A stretch of DNA of 64,000 bases, from positions 89,637,474 through 89,701,473 of the forward strand of contig OV884011.1 of the NCBI GenBank assembly GCA_930367205.1, given 5' to 3'. The translations under genes and the position numbers were made by a program. Source of the stretch: Acanthosoma haemorrhoidale (Eukaryota; Arthropoda; Insecta; Hemiptera; Acanthosomatidae). The notes beneath the pieces are model-generated. The model ran no database searches, was not told the origin of the DNA, and was given only the letters and a program-made list of their open reading frames with translations. Shown piece after piece: positions 22,480-35,324 of this stretch (positions within the stretch are counted from its first letter, which is position 1; each line of letters begins with the position of its first letter).

Positions 22480-22760
22480 AAGGGCAAGATGGACCCTCGT
22501 GTAGGCGGATCAGTAACGAGATTTGTGATCTTCATTTCAAGAGGTGTTTTTTTCTCGATTTCTGCAAAGACTGCGTTCTCTCTACTCCACCGACTCGCCC
22601 AAGGCCGAGAGCTGCCCGGGTGAAAATGTGGGCTAGCCAGGAAGACAGGTGAGAAGGGACCCCTGGAGAGTCCCTTTCAGTAAACAGCGCTTTCTAGGTC
22701 AACAGGAGTACCTGTTTGTGGGTAATAAACAGATTGGGCTCAGCTTATAGAGCATTAGAA
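22480..22760. other. G+C-richer segment, possibly an old retrotransposon UTR
   Basis: It sits immediately left of a degraded minus-strand reverse transcriptase piece (22970-23118), where that element's 3' UTR would be expected. I cannot align it to families A, B or D, so the assignment rests on position only. Confidence 0.2.
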
Positions 22761-22969
22761 CTAAAACTAAGACTTAAGTCTAAATAAAACAAAAATAATG
22801 TAAGTTTCCTGGACAGTCAGTTGCTATTGATGCGGGAAGGGTTAACATAACATTGGGTTTGTTAGGTGCTGCAGCAAGTGAAAAAACTTCATTTGTCTCC
22901 AGTAGATAGCTCAACCACTGATAGCACACCAAGCAGCAGATGTTATTTAAACTCTGGAGAGAGTTATGT

Positions 22970-23118
22970 CAGACCAATTTTCTCGTGGTACTGTTCTAAA
23001 ATTGTTGGAGCCTTTTGCTTTACCGTCAGTCAAATGAGTGTATAGCGGGGCTCTGTGCAGCATAGTAGGCTGGAGGAGACATTTATATAACCTCAGTTTC
23101 TGACGCAGAGTTAGGTGA
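22970..23118 (-). pseudogene. Degraded jockey reverse transcriptase thumb fragment
   Basis: One minus-strand frame reads LTLRQKLRLYKCLLQPTMLH then RAPLYTHLTD, and GSNNFRTVPRENW after it. It lines up with LSVRLKLLIYQSVLRPALMY, GTPLFKYLTP, QQFQNRVLRT of the intact family A protein. It is a small, old remnant, about 50 codons, with no catalytic motif. Confidence 0.6.
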
Positions 23119-23169
23119 AGTTAACAAGTGTGAAAGCGGGTAAAAGTACTAATTGTGTCGAACTTTTTC

Positions 23170-25160
23170 TATTTTGTATCTAAAGTGGGTAGAGAAATGA
23201 GATGCCTATCCATATACTATAGAGAAAGCTGGTTATTTCTCCTATAGCACTCCTATAGTATACGATTTTAGCAAGTGCTATTTATTTATATAAACATTAT
23301 TTACATTTTCTTTTTGGTTTACACTATTACATTATAATACATTCCATATTTACATTAATATATCAGACAGGACAAAGGATAACATTACTTTTGGTGGTGA
23401 AAAGTTTGGCACAACATAGTTAATATTAAATTTCATTTGTAGTCATTCTAAGCTAATTTCTAACAAGTAATGAATATTGGAATAACTCAGCTAATCATGA
23501 ACTATCCTAATGCGAGAGGATAGATTTGAAACACCAACAAAACCTCATAAATGGTGTCCAAACATTAGTGAACAGACTGAAAGGAGGTGTTCATGGCAAG
23601 CTGTGAATTCAGATATGAGTAGATGTGTTTGTTGGAATGTCCACTTAGGTTGACTAAACAAAGATATTAGATCGTCATCAACCTAAGCCCACAGAGCCCA
23701 TCCCCTCATTGTGTAGATACCTTTCAACTAAACTATTTAATTATAATTAGGTTTGTTAGGGCCATATCTCAATCTAATTATTAACTAAACTATTATAAGT
23801 ATTTGTGTGTAATTAGCGAGTTCATTTATGTTTCTTGTCCTGAATTGTGGTCCTGAGGTTGCTTCTCAGACAATGTCATGTCTATAAGAAGATACATATT
23901 GGTATTTTTTTGTTGAAAAAAATAGTTTTCCCAGAGTAAAAATATTCTTATTAGTAAAACTGTTAAGATATTTTTATTATTTAGTATTATTAGCTTTAAA
24001 AAAAGCAGTTGGAAATATTAAGTTTAAAATTAGGCAAAGCCTGCTGCTGATATGCTTTATGTAACTGATTCTTTCCATAGCTGTTTTAGATTATTTCTCG
24101 AAAGACAGTATACTAACGCAGTCTGCTAATTAAAATGAATACAAATACGATATAAAAGTTTACATGTTTGATGATTACTAAGAATGATAATATTATGTAA
24201 GATTGAAGTTTACATGTTTGCTTGGCATAATCAATAACGAACTTTATTGAATGTAGTCCATATTTTTAATTTTTTTATGTTAGTACATAAAAAAATTGTG
24301 GTCCTTAGGCTTTGTCATTAATGAATCTTGACGGTTTTATAATTTTTTTACTTAACGAGATCGGCAGCTCCCCTCTCAAAGTAGTGACAAATAATGTAAT
24401 TTCAATCATCCTGGACTGGCAGGAAGAGATTTGTTTAAAAAAAATTACCGCACCTCTAAAGGATCCGGAGGAATCAGTTAGGAAGAAAGAAAGAGTGGAC
24501 AAAAGGTTGGTTAGTCCCATTCTAGGAAAAAGGCTTCCTCTGGCGTTCCTTTTTAGACATTTATTTGTGACCAGCACTTCCATTAAAATATATAGCGACG
24601 CTGGTAAAAACGACGATTATCTTGTTACGGGAATGTTTTATGACCAATTTTTTCAAGAAAATGATTCATAAGCATATATTTGTTTAACAACAAATCAAGG
24701 GTTCAATACCTTTGCTCCAATTTTAAAGGAGATTTTGCATTCCCAAAAAAACATTTTGATGAGTGGTTTTCTTGAGATTTAATTATGTAAATCATCGATA
24801 AATTTTTCTAATTAAACTTAGAAGTATTTTTTTTAGAAGTACGAATTTTTTTTCATTACTACATAAAGTGTATTTTGTCATCGCGGTTTGAGTGAACTAT
24901 ATTACTAGATGATTTACTTGACCTTCACCACCAACGATAAAAAAAAAATCAAAGGTGTTTAACTGCAAACTATACGTGCTGACTCGCAGAATTTTTCTTC
25001 GTGGGTTCATTTTCAAATAAAAATTAAAAGTAAATAAAACTTGATGCCTGATTGTTGCATAAAGGACGTTTTTGTTCAATTTACTGGTTTACTTTGTCAA
25101 TTATTCATAATTTACTTCCACTAGGCAACTCCAAACCGTTTAATTGGAGACAGCTGTGTC
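23170..25160. other. No gene recognised
   Basis: AT-rich sequence. A 119-codon frame at 24312-24671 is overlapped by a 92-codon frame on the other strand; neither has a recognisable domain. A 15-bp direct repeat, AAGTTTACATGTTTG, occurs near 24157 and 24208. Confidence 0.45.
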
Positions 25161-25164
25161 TGAC

Positions 25165-25211
25165 TGCCGGATCCTGTCTAAACGTCTAACAAGACACAGG
25201 AGTCTCCGGCA
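25165..25211. repeat. Short G+C-rich hairpin
   Basis: TGCCGGA pairs with TCCGGCA at the base and TCCTG-TCT with AGA-CA-CAGGA above it, closing a loop of about 12 nt. The stem is the right size for a structured RNA but also for a chance palindrome; no flanking gene suggests a role. Confidence 0.35.
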
Positions 25212-25381
25212 AAAACCCATAGGCTGTAAAGTTTCCTAACACCATTGGGGAGAATCGATAACGGATGTTACTATAATAATAATAGAATAAAACCACTTGG
25301 ACTAGTAGCCATACAGGATTGATGTATAGTTTAGTATTGTTATTTTAAGTAGGTTTTTATAATTTTATGACAACTTGTTGA

Positions 25382-25424
25382 CTTTTTTTTTTTAACTTCT
25401 TTATTGTGATAAAATTACAATCCG
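25382..25424 (-). mobile_element. Family D jockey 3' end with poly-A
   Basis: On the minus strand this reads GATTGTAATTTTATCACAAT, AAAGAAG, then a poly-A-like run (T12 on the plus strand). Only about 30 bp of element remain, an extreme 5' truncation. Confidence 0.55.
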
Positions 25425-25429
25425 ATACC

Positions 25430-26519
25430 TATACAACAATGAAACCTACATGGGCGTATGACACAGATATATATATTATATATGTCCATTAAATGGTAAG
25501 CAGGGATCTCTTGATATACTCTCTCAAAATAAGCTTAAATTAAACAAAAGAAGTTGGAATAGAGATCTGTCTAGATGTCCGGCCAATCCTAAATACGACG
25601 TACGGTGAGGTATTGTTAACAATAATCGAAGGAAGGGATAACAACACTGACGAAGACAGAAGCTGATAATATATTAAATGGAGAGAGGCGTAGATCGGAG
25701 CTCCTTTGGGACGTCACATTCCGCAGTATCTGCCGCTCAGGTAATTAATTCAACCCTACCCGGTCCCTTATACCAAGGGTGTATCCTGTATCCCCCGTGT
25801 AAGGGGAGTAAACACCAACAGATAGGATGCCGCAACCCTAACCGTAGCCTGCCAGGGACAAACCAGAGGAAATAAACCCGGCCCCTAACATCCTTTTCTC
25901 GTGAGAGCGAAGCTAACACTGCAATGCCCCCAACATATTTATATCTGAACAAATTTAACATCTTTCAAGATAAACTAGTTTTACTAAAAAAAGAAAAGAA
26001 AAACAAGTCGAAACATGACATTTCTAAATTAAATCCGCCTTCAAAGGTCGTAGTAGGCAAGCCAACAATACCGTAGAGTACTGCAGCGGTGTTACTTCGG
26101 GATCTTCCAATACTGAACAGGCGTTTTTCATGGATTATGGAGCGATTAGTTCAATTGGAAGAAGTGTTGTTAAATTCATTGCTTATGTATGTTTTGTTAT
26201 TAGTGCTAATAAACAGTTTTTTTTTTACTGCGTGAGGTAAAGTTGCCAATAAATAATAATAATAGAGAGAGTGAGAGGGAGGGGGAGAGAGAGAGAGTTT
26301 GTATAGTTATTCTAAAAACCTTACCACCAAAATGTAATGTTTGACGTGTGTATTTTGTTTGATTTGAAATAATCTACCGTAAAAACTTACACGCACATAC
26401 ACAATCGCATAAACTGATTTAAGTAATGTAAACGTAATTAGCATTTTTTTAATAATGACAGGTAGGCTAACTTTTGAAGAACAAAAGCTTTACAAAAGCT
26501 TACACGTAAGATTATAGCT
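25430..26519. other. No gene recognised; GA-rich microsatellite at 26262
   Basis: Two short opposite-strand frames at 25678-25961 shadow each other and lack motifs. A poly-T run is near 26218 and a GAGAGA-type repeat spans 26262-26299. Confidence 0.5.
26262..26299. repeat. (GA)n microsatellite, interrupted
   Basis: A run of GAGAGA and GGGAG words, purine-only on the plus strand. Confidence 0.85.
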
Positions 26520-26900
26520 TAGTAACGGTAATTGCTTTTCAATTAAGCCACCCCCCGTAAAAGGGGTTTATATTGTTAGCGAGGCTGCATTTAGATGCAA
26601 TGTCTAACGAACGCCTTTAATACAGTTTAATCAAGTTTTATGCCGGCGGAGTGAGTTGGGAAGGCATTAGAGTTAAGGGAGTAGAGGGAGGGCGGGAAGG
26701 TGGTGGGGGTTCGGTGAGGAGACTTTCGAAACAAGTATTTACTTTACTTTGTTCGAGGGTTAATATTACCTTGTAATGAGTTCTGTAATAGTTCCCTCTA
26801 ACAGCTTCTAAATCTCAGCCACCTATTTCCGATATTAACAGAGAGGGGCTCCGTCAAAGGAAGGGCTGAGGGGGGATGGGGATGAACGCTCACAATATTG
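26520..26900. other. G+C-richer, purine-skewed island
   Basis: GGGAGGGCGGGAAGGTGGTG and similar words stand out of the AT-rich background, with no long open frame and no repeat copy elsewhere in the window. Role unknown. Confidence 0.25.
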
Positions 26901-29639
26901 GCTTCAAAAAAGGTTGAGAAGAAAATCCAACCCTTTACCCTTTTTTCATTTTATTTTTTACTTTTCAAAAGAAATGTTTACTCCAAAAGCCACTTTGTTA
27001 CGTGGAATAAAAAGAATCATAAAAAAAAAAGATAAAAATAATAATTTGGTTGAGTTTTATAACTAAAGAGGAGTAGCAATAATAGTAAAAGTATTTTGAG
27101 ATCTATTGCTCCCTTACTGTCAACGTACTACCGGGGAGAATGTTTGCGCACTCAATGTTACATTCACAAATGTGAAGCAATATTAAAACGGTCCATTAAC
27201 GGGAATTAATTCGTAGACAAATGCCAGTGACTGCATACTCATAGATTTTATTTATATTTGTATATGTATCTGTGTAAGGCCTAGGCTGTTGGCGTTTTTA
27301 TGGAAATCCTACTTGTTTCTGGCTTGTCTGGAGTCAGGAACCTATCAATGTTACCCATTAAATAAATTAATTAATAACACATCCAAAAAGGTGTCCTAAT
27401 TAGCGACTTGTATACCAATACAAAAATACCATTTGACAGAAATTTAATAAAGATTGAGTATAAATTGATCGGTAATTAATACAAAAAATTCCTAGTATAC
27501 ACCACATACTGGTGGCACGTAAGGAAATAAAATACGTTTTGGTAGAAGTAGAAGAAACAAGGTAGACAGTTACGTCATCTCATTATCATCAAGTGAAAGG
27601 ACATATTGTTGCCACTACTTTGTACAGTCCCCTTCACCTTTAGTTATAGAAAAGCAATAATCACTAGAAATGTTAACAACAGTATCTCCTAACTTGTGAT
27701 AGCTCTCTATTGATATTATCAATAACATTTCACAACATCCCGACTTCGACTTCCTATCCCAAGATCCTCATTCTGAATATTTTTACCCCTTATCATTTTC
27801 TTATATTTATACCCCTTAGCTCTATTAATATAATATATTATACTCAATCATTCATATACATTCATTCTAGTCTGTCGTGAAACTTATTATTGTGGTTTTA
27901 CCAAAATCAATTTTTTAAAAAGTAATTTTCCCTGTGAGAACATGAACTTATTTGACGACCAAGAGAAAACTAAGGGTTTTAAATCGACCGAAATGTGACA
28001 AATTTCTAGCAGGACACAGATAGTATTTCATTTTTTAACAGTAGTGTACTAAGAAAGCTCCCTTCAAACCCTAACCAATTAAACAATTTGAAGACTATAT
28101 GTCTGAAGTGAATTAGTAACCAGTGTCAGGTCAGAGGTATGTAAACTAGTAGCCTGCAGTCCTTTGTCTGGGTAACCTCAAAACCTGCAGTCTTTTTCTA
28201 GACCCTTGCCAGAAGTGAAGCAATTCTTGTGAGACGCGTCTAGTCACCCCGAGATCGGCACATTGCCATCCTCAACCGATCAGTGGCGGATGTTGAGTTA
28301 ACATCAGGTGCTGCTGGGGTCTCTTATTGAGTAACCTCATCAACCCTTTTAAATTTACTATGATCGACTCTTACTTCCAGTAAGTAACCTTACTTTTTCT
28401 TTATTTCATTTCTTACACAGAAGAATGTTAAACGTAAGGACTGTCCATCAGCAGCGCTGGCCTGCCCAGAGGTCGTCATTAGGTGACTATTGGACTCAGG
28501 ACTCTTATCAGCCAACTAAATTAGTTTTATAACTAACGTTTTTATAAATTGCTGTCAGACGTAAAACTGCTATTCATTTACACCATGTTGAAGCGGGCGA
28601 ATATTTTACAGACTCACAGTGAATTAAGCTTTCAGCTTTAAAAGCCCTCCCTGCCGTGACAAGTAAATATGATAAAACATTTGTACGCCACTATAAACAT
28701 ACATTCAGTTACAAACAATGTAACTGCTAAATCTTTGTACCCAAGCCTAAAATCGCTACATAAATTCCCCAATTCATCTATTACAATTAAGCCTCACAAA
28801 AGTTGAAAATTATTGAAAATAAAATTTACGAGTAACGGATGCTGGGCTGGTTCTACGATCCAACATGCCCGTTTGCTAATCGTACACCATAATAGTGAAG
28901 AGTGAACTCATCCGTTATGCCGTATCTGAACTATGGGTGGGTGGGTACATTACGTTTACGGGTGAGCATATGGTACATTCAAAAAGCACCTTTCTTCTCG
29001 ACAAGGTCCTTATCAAGCCACAGTAGCGACCCTTTATCGTTTATTGGCATCCAGATTCGCTGATGGTGCTGGAAAACAACAGCCTTATCTGGTTACGTCT
29101 CAGCTCTTCCTTTCTCGTTTATTCGCGTATAACCGGCTATCAAACCATGAGGAAAATACCGTTTAAATCTTGATGTTTTAATGAAGCTATTAAGTACGTA
29201 TGATTCATCCACCCTTCCCAATTTCTAAAAGGGAGGGTTTTATTTTTGTTTCAAACCTAAATGACATTGTGTTTGTGTGCGCTGAATTTACAATATTCAA
29301 TCTGTAATTCGCAAAAGGAACATAATAGTCTAACAAGGATATGAATATGGATATCACGCTATGTTTCTCCGTTGAAATTACATCAGATTTTAAAACGAAG
29401 AGAGAATACGAAATAAGGTATGGAGACATGGGCCAATTAAAATACGAAATCATGAAAATTTTAGCGGAACACTGTTATTGCAGGGAAAGTTCTGCTCGGA
29501 CTAAGGGTTAATTTTCCCTCTATTATAAAATTCTTCAAATTAATACTAGGTTTGTAGCGAGGAGAAAGAGGTGGCGCTAATCCCTGAGCAGTTTAGAGGC
29601 AAGTGAGATTATCAAACACCGGCAGGACTTAGGAGCTAA
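26901..29639. other. No gene recognised
   Basis: AT-rich sequence, slightly more balanced in composition at 28150-28500. No repeat copies, tRNA or coding motifs found. Confidence 0.5.
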
Positions 29640-29900
29640 GCCCGAATGAATATGCACGAACGGGACTTGGTGCTTCTTAAAACTGTTTTGCTCGGTCCAG
29701 CAAACAAATTCTGTTTTTTCTTTTTAATATTATAATATATAGTTAGTGTATAACAGTAATAGTTATTAAGTTAGTGTATATTATATAATAAATAGGTCCT
29801 ATCTAATTTGGATACAGTGGCATATGTAGTTTATTTTAATGGAATAGTTCATTATAAGATTATCTATTATTATATAAGATAGCACAGGTAATATATAAAT
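29640..29900. repeat. Stray unit of the about 320-bp repeat
   Basis: GAATATGCACGAACGGGACT, TGGTGCTTC, then further on TAATTTGGATACAG and a TTATAAGATTAT block follow the same order as each unit of the tandem array at 32930-34050 (AATATGCACAAACCGGTCTT, TGGCAC, CTAATTTGTATACA). It is a single diverged unit 3 kb from the array. Confidence 0.5.
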
Positions 29901-31196
29901 AAAAAGCTAGGGAAAACAAACAGTAAGTGACATAACCAACCATTGTTTTGTTTTTTCAATTAAGCTTATAAATAAGAATATCATTCGTTGCAAAAGTAAT
30001 CAATAAAAATATGAAACGGAGCTCACCTGGGCCCGAGGCAAACAGTTGTTTTTGTCGTTAGTTCCTCCCTTCGAATGATAAGTGGTAACACGGTAAAGAT
30101 TTTGTAATGACCGCGGGGTGACAACACCATAGGCGTTGCAACGCGTTTGTTAAAATAAAACCCAGAGCGGGCGATTTAGTTCTCAACATCATTAAACCCC
30201 ATTACTACGAATAACAGAAAACGGTTGCAGCCTGTAGACGGCCAACCCCTGGGCAACATGGACCATCACAATGGTACCCAGCACCTCAGTACACAAAAAT
30301 GTACCTCCCCATCAGTACTTGTGAAGCATATAAGGCAGAACAGTTCAAAATAGTTCCGTCAAATAAAAAAAAAAAAAAAAAATTAGCGTACTAACGGTCA
30401 AAGATCGATGTTTGTAACGCATGGTTGAGAGAGACCACTATTAAGTGATTATCTGCTATAATCAAGGATGGACGGTGAAGAACAAAAGATGAAAAGATAA
30501 ACAAGGCTATGCAACAAAAGATGGGGTGAATGAACCCATTCAATATTTATATTGGCTGAGGGTAGAGTTGAAGGACAGCATATACATCGGAAGGCCACGG
30601 CAACCATTCAGTTGACGCAACCTTCCGTATCCTCAGATTTAGATACAGCTTTTGACTTCGTATGGCTTCGAATGATTATATTATTGTTATTTTTTATTCG
30701 GCAATTACCATATCATCTGAAATTCTATTAATCCATGATTATAGCCTGAAATCTTATATTGGTGGCTTGATTTTAAATGAATCTACTATTGATAAGATAT
30801 GCAAAATTTACGTTAGGGTTCAGAAAAAAATAATATTTATTAATTAATAATATATAATATTTATAATGCAGTATGTTTTTTTTTAATAAAACAGAAAATT
30901 GTATTACCTTGAAAGCTCTCCTAATAGGGTGTATTGATCATGACATGGCATCATCACAGTCGAATACTCGGGAATCCTCATAATGTTAATAGGCCTATAA
31001 TAATAAACCGCACCTAATGATGTAATCAATAAAATAACAAAACATGCATTTGTATTAACTACAAGTTGTTTTTTTTGTATAATACAAATACAGTATAGCA
31101 GCGCCTCTATGAATATTACCCCGAAGAATAACATTGTATAACCTATTACCGTTCACTGCAGCAACTTAAGCTCCTACAATATTAATTCGTTTGCTT
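29901..31196. other. No gene recognised; A-run near 30365
   Basis: Around 30020-30300 the sequence is more balanced in composition, without an open frame of note. A run of about 18 A lies near 30365-30382 without an identifiable element upstream. Confidence 0.45.
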
Positions 31197-31204
31197 ATTC
31201 TTAT

Positions 31205-31348
31205 TATTGTATGAATGAGCGAGTGAATGATGAATTGTAAATATAGTATGAATGATGACATTTATCTCAATTACTCATTGCCTAATAAAAGGCAGATTGT
31301 AATTTTATCTTAATAAAATTGTTTGAAAACGGAAAAAAAAAAAAAAAA
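31205..31348 (+). mobile_element. Family D jockey 3' end with poly-A and 8-bp TSD
   Basis: A plus-strand copy of the last 120 bp of family D (TTGTATGAATGAGCGAGTGA through GGCAGATTGTAATTTTATCT and AATAAAA) followed by an A run. ATTCTTAT at 31197-31204 and 31349-31356 is a perfect 8-bp target duplication, so both ends are certain. No coding sequence is included. Confidence 0.85.
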
Positions 31349-31356
31349 ATTCTTAT

Positions 31357-32092
31357 AGTTCACGACATCCAGAATTTGGTACTTCTTATTTCATAGGTTC
31401 GCCTTTTTTTTTAAGTAAATCACTTTAAGCAGTTTAATTGTACCCCAATCATGGACATACCTAGCCATACATTTGGTTTAACATTTTTCGCTCATTGGGC
31501 ATCTTTTTTATGTGGTATCATAGCTTAAACACTTTTAAATTCATAAGCACTGGAAAATACCCAATATATCAAAAGCTCTGTTCTCCTTAAAATTGAAATA
31601 AATAAATGAAACATTGCAGCTAGTCCTCAACAATAAGTCAGGATGGCAAATATTTGATCGAGTATTTGATGAAGAACAGTATTCGTTCCATTACTTTTCA
31701 AATGGATCTACGTAACAATTTATACTGAGAAATTTAAATTCTTGCCTTTCCGCAGACTTATATATTTGGCCAAGCTGATTCAACTTTCAAAAATACATCA
31801 TCACTGATCTGACGCAAATTTTTGACATATATATGGAAATATATTCAAACAGAAACAATATATTTAAAGCTAATATAATAAAATGCAATATGTAATTACT
31901 AAGAAGCGAAAACAGTAGGTGTACTTATCGTTTATAATTTGCGTTTTATTATATTGTTGTTTACTTTATTACTCATTTACTGTTGTTTACTATATATTGC
32001 CATGTATGTGTATGTGTCAAAGATGGCTGACTCGGCACAAAGGAGATGACTATTTGACAGTCGAAAGAGCTTTGCTATATGCATACATAAAT
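31357..32092. other. No gene recognised
   Basis: AT-rich, with no repeat copies noted before the family D insertion at 32100. Confidence 0.5.
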
Positions 32093-32099
32093 TTGCAGA

Positions 32100-32340
32100 C
32101 CACGGCTGAAGGAGGAGCGTGGGGGACTCGAGACTTCTCCTCTTCCTCTTTCGCATGTGAGGGAGGAGACAACCATGTGAATTTGGGAGGACTCTGAGCT
32201 GTTTATAAATACTGTATGAATGAGCGAGTAAATGAAAATTGGTAATATGGTATGAATGAGAACATTTATTACAATTACTCATTGCCCAATAAGGGAGATT
32301 GTATTTTTATCACAATAAAGAAGTATCGAATAAAAAAAAA
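32100..32340 (+). mobile_element. Family D jockey 3' UTR insertion with 7-bp TSD
   Basis: The copy begins at CTGAAGGAGGAGCGTGGGGG and runs through CTCTTTCGCATGTGAGGGAG to ATTGTATTTTTATCACAATA and an A-rich tail. TTGCAGA at 32093-32099 and 32341-32347 is the probable target duplication. A 92-codon frame that runs into it (31919-32197) is a chance read-through of the UTR, not a gene. Confidence 0.8.
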
Positions 32341-32347
32341 TTGCAGA

Positions 32348-32929
32348 ATGACAAGACTTTTTGTTTCTTGAAATTAAAACTTCACACTAAGCACTGATAC
32401 AATAGCGATTTACAACTCAAATTATTCGCACTCATAAAATATAATGAGTTCTTAAGATTGTAAAATGCTTCTCTTAAAAAAAAAATACTAATTAACCATA
32501 CCACACAGTTATCCAAAAACATTCTGTGCCAGGGCCAGTTTAATTAGAGCAATGTATTCGTTAGGGGTCGCTAAGTAAGCAGAAAAAATGGCCTTTAAGA
32601 TGGGCCGAGGAGTATAGGGTGTTTTGTGTATTAAAGGGGAGTAACGAGTAGGGCCTAAGGAGGCGAGAGAGGGGTAAATGGGACGGAAAACTTACCTCAA
32701 CCACCCCCAAGGAATGTATTCTATCTGAATCTGAGGGTGATGGGAAAGGGAAAAAGGGTGAGAAATGAAGATTACGCTCAAGGCGGCTCAAACTCCATTG
32801 TCGCGCCGGTTTTTAAAGGGGAAGGAATAACAATATAGGTAGGGGTGGAATTTATGATGACGATCTCCGAAAATGAACCACGTTTTTGCCTCAATGCCTG
32901 GTTATGATTTTATACAAGGGCCTACTCCC
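32348..32929. other. No gene recognised
   Basis: A minus-strand frame of 76 codons (32561-32791) has no motif. The stretch ends at the C11 run at 32937, just before the tandem array. Confidence 0.5.
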
Positions 32930-34050
32930 CCCCCCCCTCCCCACCCAAACGAGATATTAATGGGCATCAAGTTTGTAGATAACGATAATGAAAGAAAAAA
33001 AGTAATTTGAAAAATGTTCAGGATAATATTAGTGGACTACAAACTCCCAGAGCTAATATAAATACTAAATAATAATTACACTAATATAAGAATAAATATG
33101 CACAAACCGGTCTTGGCACAGCTTCAAACTGTTCTGCTGGCTTCAGGAATTACGTTTTTTTTATTTTTTATTTAAATATTATACCATAAAATACCAAGTT
33201 GTCTCTAATTTGTATACAACACAATAAATATTTGATCTTCAATATACACCCCATTATAAGAGGTTTAATGTTATTATTGGATATCGCACTTAATGAAAAA
33301 ATACGAGCTATGATATACGAGGAATCCCAAAAAATATATATTAATGGGGAATACGATAAGTAGATAACAACAATTAAAAAAAAGTTGCTCAAGGTTAATA
33401 ATTATCAGTACGTAATATAATAATATGCACGCAGAGACCTGTTTTTTCTTTTGAATATTGCACCTTATTGAATATTGAAGTCTTCTCTAATTCGGATACA
33501 GCAGAATACGCAACTATGTTTTTATAAATATACTCCACTATCCGATTCTGTACACTTCCATAGGATATCCCATTTAATATAAAAAAATTCTGTCTATGGG
33601 TTTATATCAATTATTTATTTTTGTTTATGGGATCCCCAAACGAGATTTATGAGCAATAAAAAAAAACAAGGTATTTTAAGAAATGTTCATGATATTATTA
33701 GGAAACTACAAACTGCTATAAGCCTAACAGTGAATATTCACAAACGGTGCTTGGTGTGGTGCTATGTTTTACGATTATTTTATTCATTATACCATCAAAT
33801 ATCTAGGTCCTCGCTAATCTGGATAAATCAGATTAAGCATACGGTATTATAAGATTATGTATATTTTTGTAGAATATCAAACTAAGTGAAAAATGCTAGC
33901 TGCGATTTTACGCAAGGATCGCCAAAGGATATATTTACGTGCATCAAGATGGATACAACAATAATTATAAAAACATGGCAATTTGAGCATTCTCCAGAAA
34001 AAAATTAAGAAACTACTAAGTAACTGCTAAAATAATGGTAGAATGGGGCA
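32930..34050. repeat. Old tandem array, units about 311-327 bp, roughly 3.4 copies
   Basis: Landmarks recur in fixed order. ATATGCAC or ATATTCAC starts at 33096, 33423 and 33734. A CTCTAATTTGTATACA, CTCTAATTCGGATACA or CTCGCTAATCTGGATAAA block follows each. Then come TATACTCCACTATC or TATACACCCCATTATAAG, GGATATCGCACTTAATG or GGATATCCCATTTAATA, and AATGTTCAKGATAWTATTAG with ACTACAAACT. Units are strongly diverged, so the array is old. A single unit lies at 29640-29900. Confidence 0.7.
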
Positions 34051-34195
34051 GCAGCCACAATTCCATAGTTCCCTACTTAATCGAGGCCGTAGTGACCATA
34101 AAACGTTTAAAATCAGTTCGCTCAGGCCACGAATTCTTCTTAAAGCTTAGGCATCCATATGAAAGCTTAATAATAATTATTAAGATAAAATAAAC
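34051..34195. other. Unassigned spacer
   Basis: Nothing recognisable between the array and the tRNA-like sequence. Confidence 0.5.
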
Positions 34196-34270
34196 TGGAG
34201 GTTCGGGAGTCGAGCCCGAGACCTCCCTAATATCCTGTCAGGGGCTCTACCAACTGAGCTACCCTGGACG
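34196..34270 (-). pseudogene. tRNA-like sequence (tRNA pseudogene or SINE head)
   Basis: On the minus strand the A box TAGCTCAGTTGGTAGAGC gives a good D arm, and TCGGG-CTCGACT-CCCGA gives a good T arm with a 7-nt loop. The anticodon arm closes only with a 9-nt loop (CCCTG/TAGGG), and the 5' and 3' acceptor strands (TCCAGGG, ACCTCCA) pair at only about three of seven positions. Both polymerase III boxes are kept while the acceptor stem is broken, so a tRNA-derived SINE head or a pseudogene is likelier than a working tRNA. Confidence 0.6.
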
Positions 34271-35324
34271 AGTGTAAAAAATTCCCATCATGAATCATAC
34301 AGTGTCAACATATTGCAAATATTATTAGCACGTATGATTATAATAAAATAAAGTAAAATTAGGGGTGGGATTGCGTGTCTCGCTGTAACCCCGCGTGGCC
34401 ACCTGATCGAATTATGGCAGAATCAACATAGCCTTACAATTGCTGGGACATGCACCCACGAAATTCGATCATGATCTAGATAATGTTTGTAAAACTCTAT
34501 TTAAAACATCTTGTAACTCGGTGTCAATTGAGATGTGTCGATAATATTAACAAAATAACGAACGAATAAAACAAAATAAATTGGTAAAACAATGTCATTG
34601 TGATTGACCTACGCTTTGTGGCTACTTTCCGTTATCTGTAATATGCATAAAACATAAGTAATAAGTATAAAAAAAATACGTAACAAACACATCAATGACA
34701 GCCGGATGTTATCTCAGAAACCTTTAAGCAAACAGTCTGAGGATAGCAGAAAACATAGGCTTCTTCACTGACTTTGCATATATACAGGAGGAATAAATTA
34801 AATATAAAAACTATAAGTACATATAATAAACATTAATTATTTTTATTTATTTTTTTTAATTTCCCCGCTTAGAAAGCAATCTAATTAATAAAATAGGAGT
34901 GTACATACAAAGTATGTATACACACAAGGACATAACATTAATTTTTGTAAATATGTTATATAATTATTCTATATAAATATTTATTAGAAGATATATCCAA
35001 CTATAGACTGATCTATTAGGGAAGATATAATATAATATAAACAAAGTAAAAAATAATATTTGACTATATATTATTATTTTGATTAAGGTTTTTTTGTTTA
35101 ATCTTTTTTGTAAATGTTTGATTATACATCTATTTATACAGCTAATAAGAAGAAAATCAATGGTAAATATTAACAATTCGCCTTTAGGTTAAAGAACAAA
35201 ATTTTTGGCACCCAAAAGTCTCAACATTCATATATTTCAATATATATACGCTATATTGAAGGTTTTGAAAGTAGATATTAGTTTTTAATAACAATTGTGC
35301 TTAACATTCTCCTAAAGATAATTT
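34271..35324. other. No gene recognised
   Basis: Very AT-rich; a 70-codon lysine/isoleucine-rich frame near 35000 reflects composition. Confidence 0.5.

Noticed and set aside
24312..24671. 119-codon open frame
   Set aside because: It overlaps a 92-codon frame on the other strand, has no recognisable family motif and no repeat copy; too weak to call a gene.
31919..32197. 92-codon open frame on the plus strand
   Set aside because: Its C-terminal half is translated family D 3' UTR, and the first half is low-complexity host sequence; the insertion border at 32100 cuts through it.
34196..34270. Functional tRNA gene
   Set aside because: The acceptor stem does not pair and the anticodon loop is too large, so it is annotated as tRNA-like.
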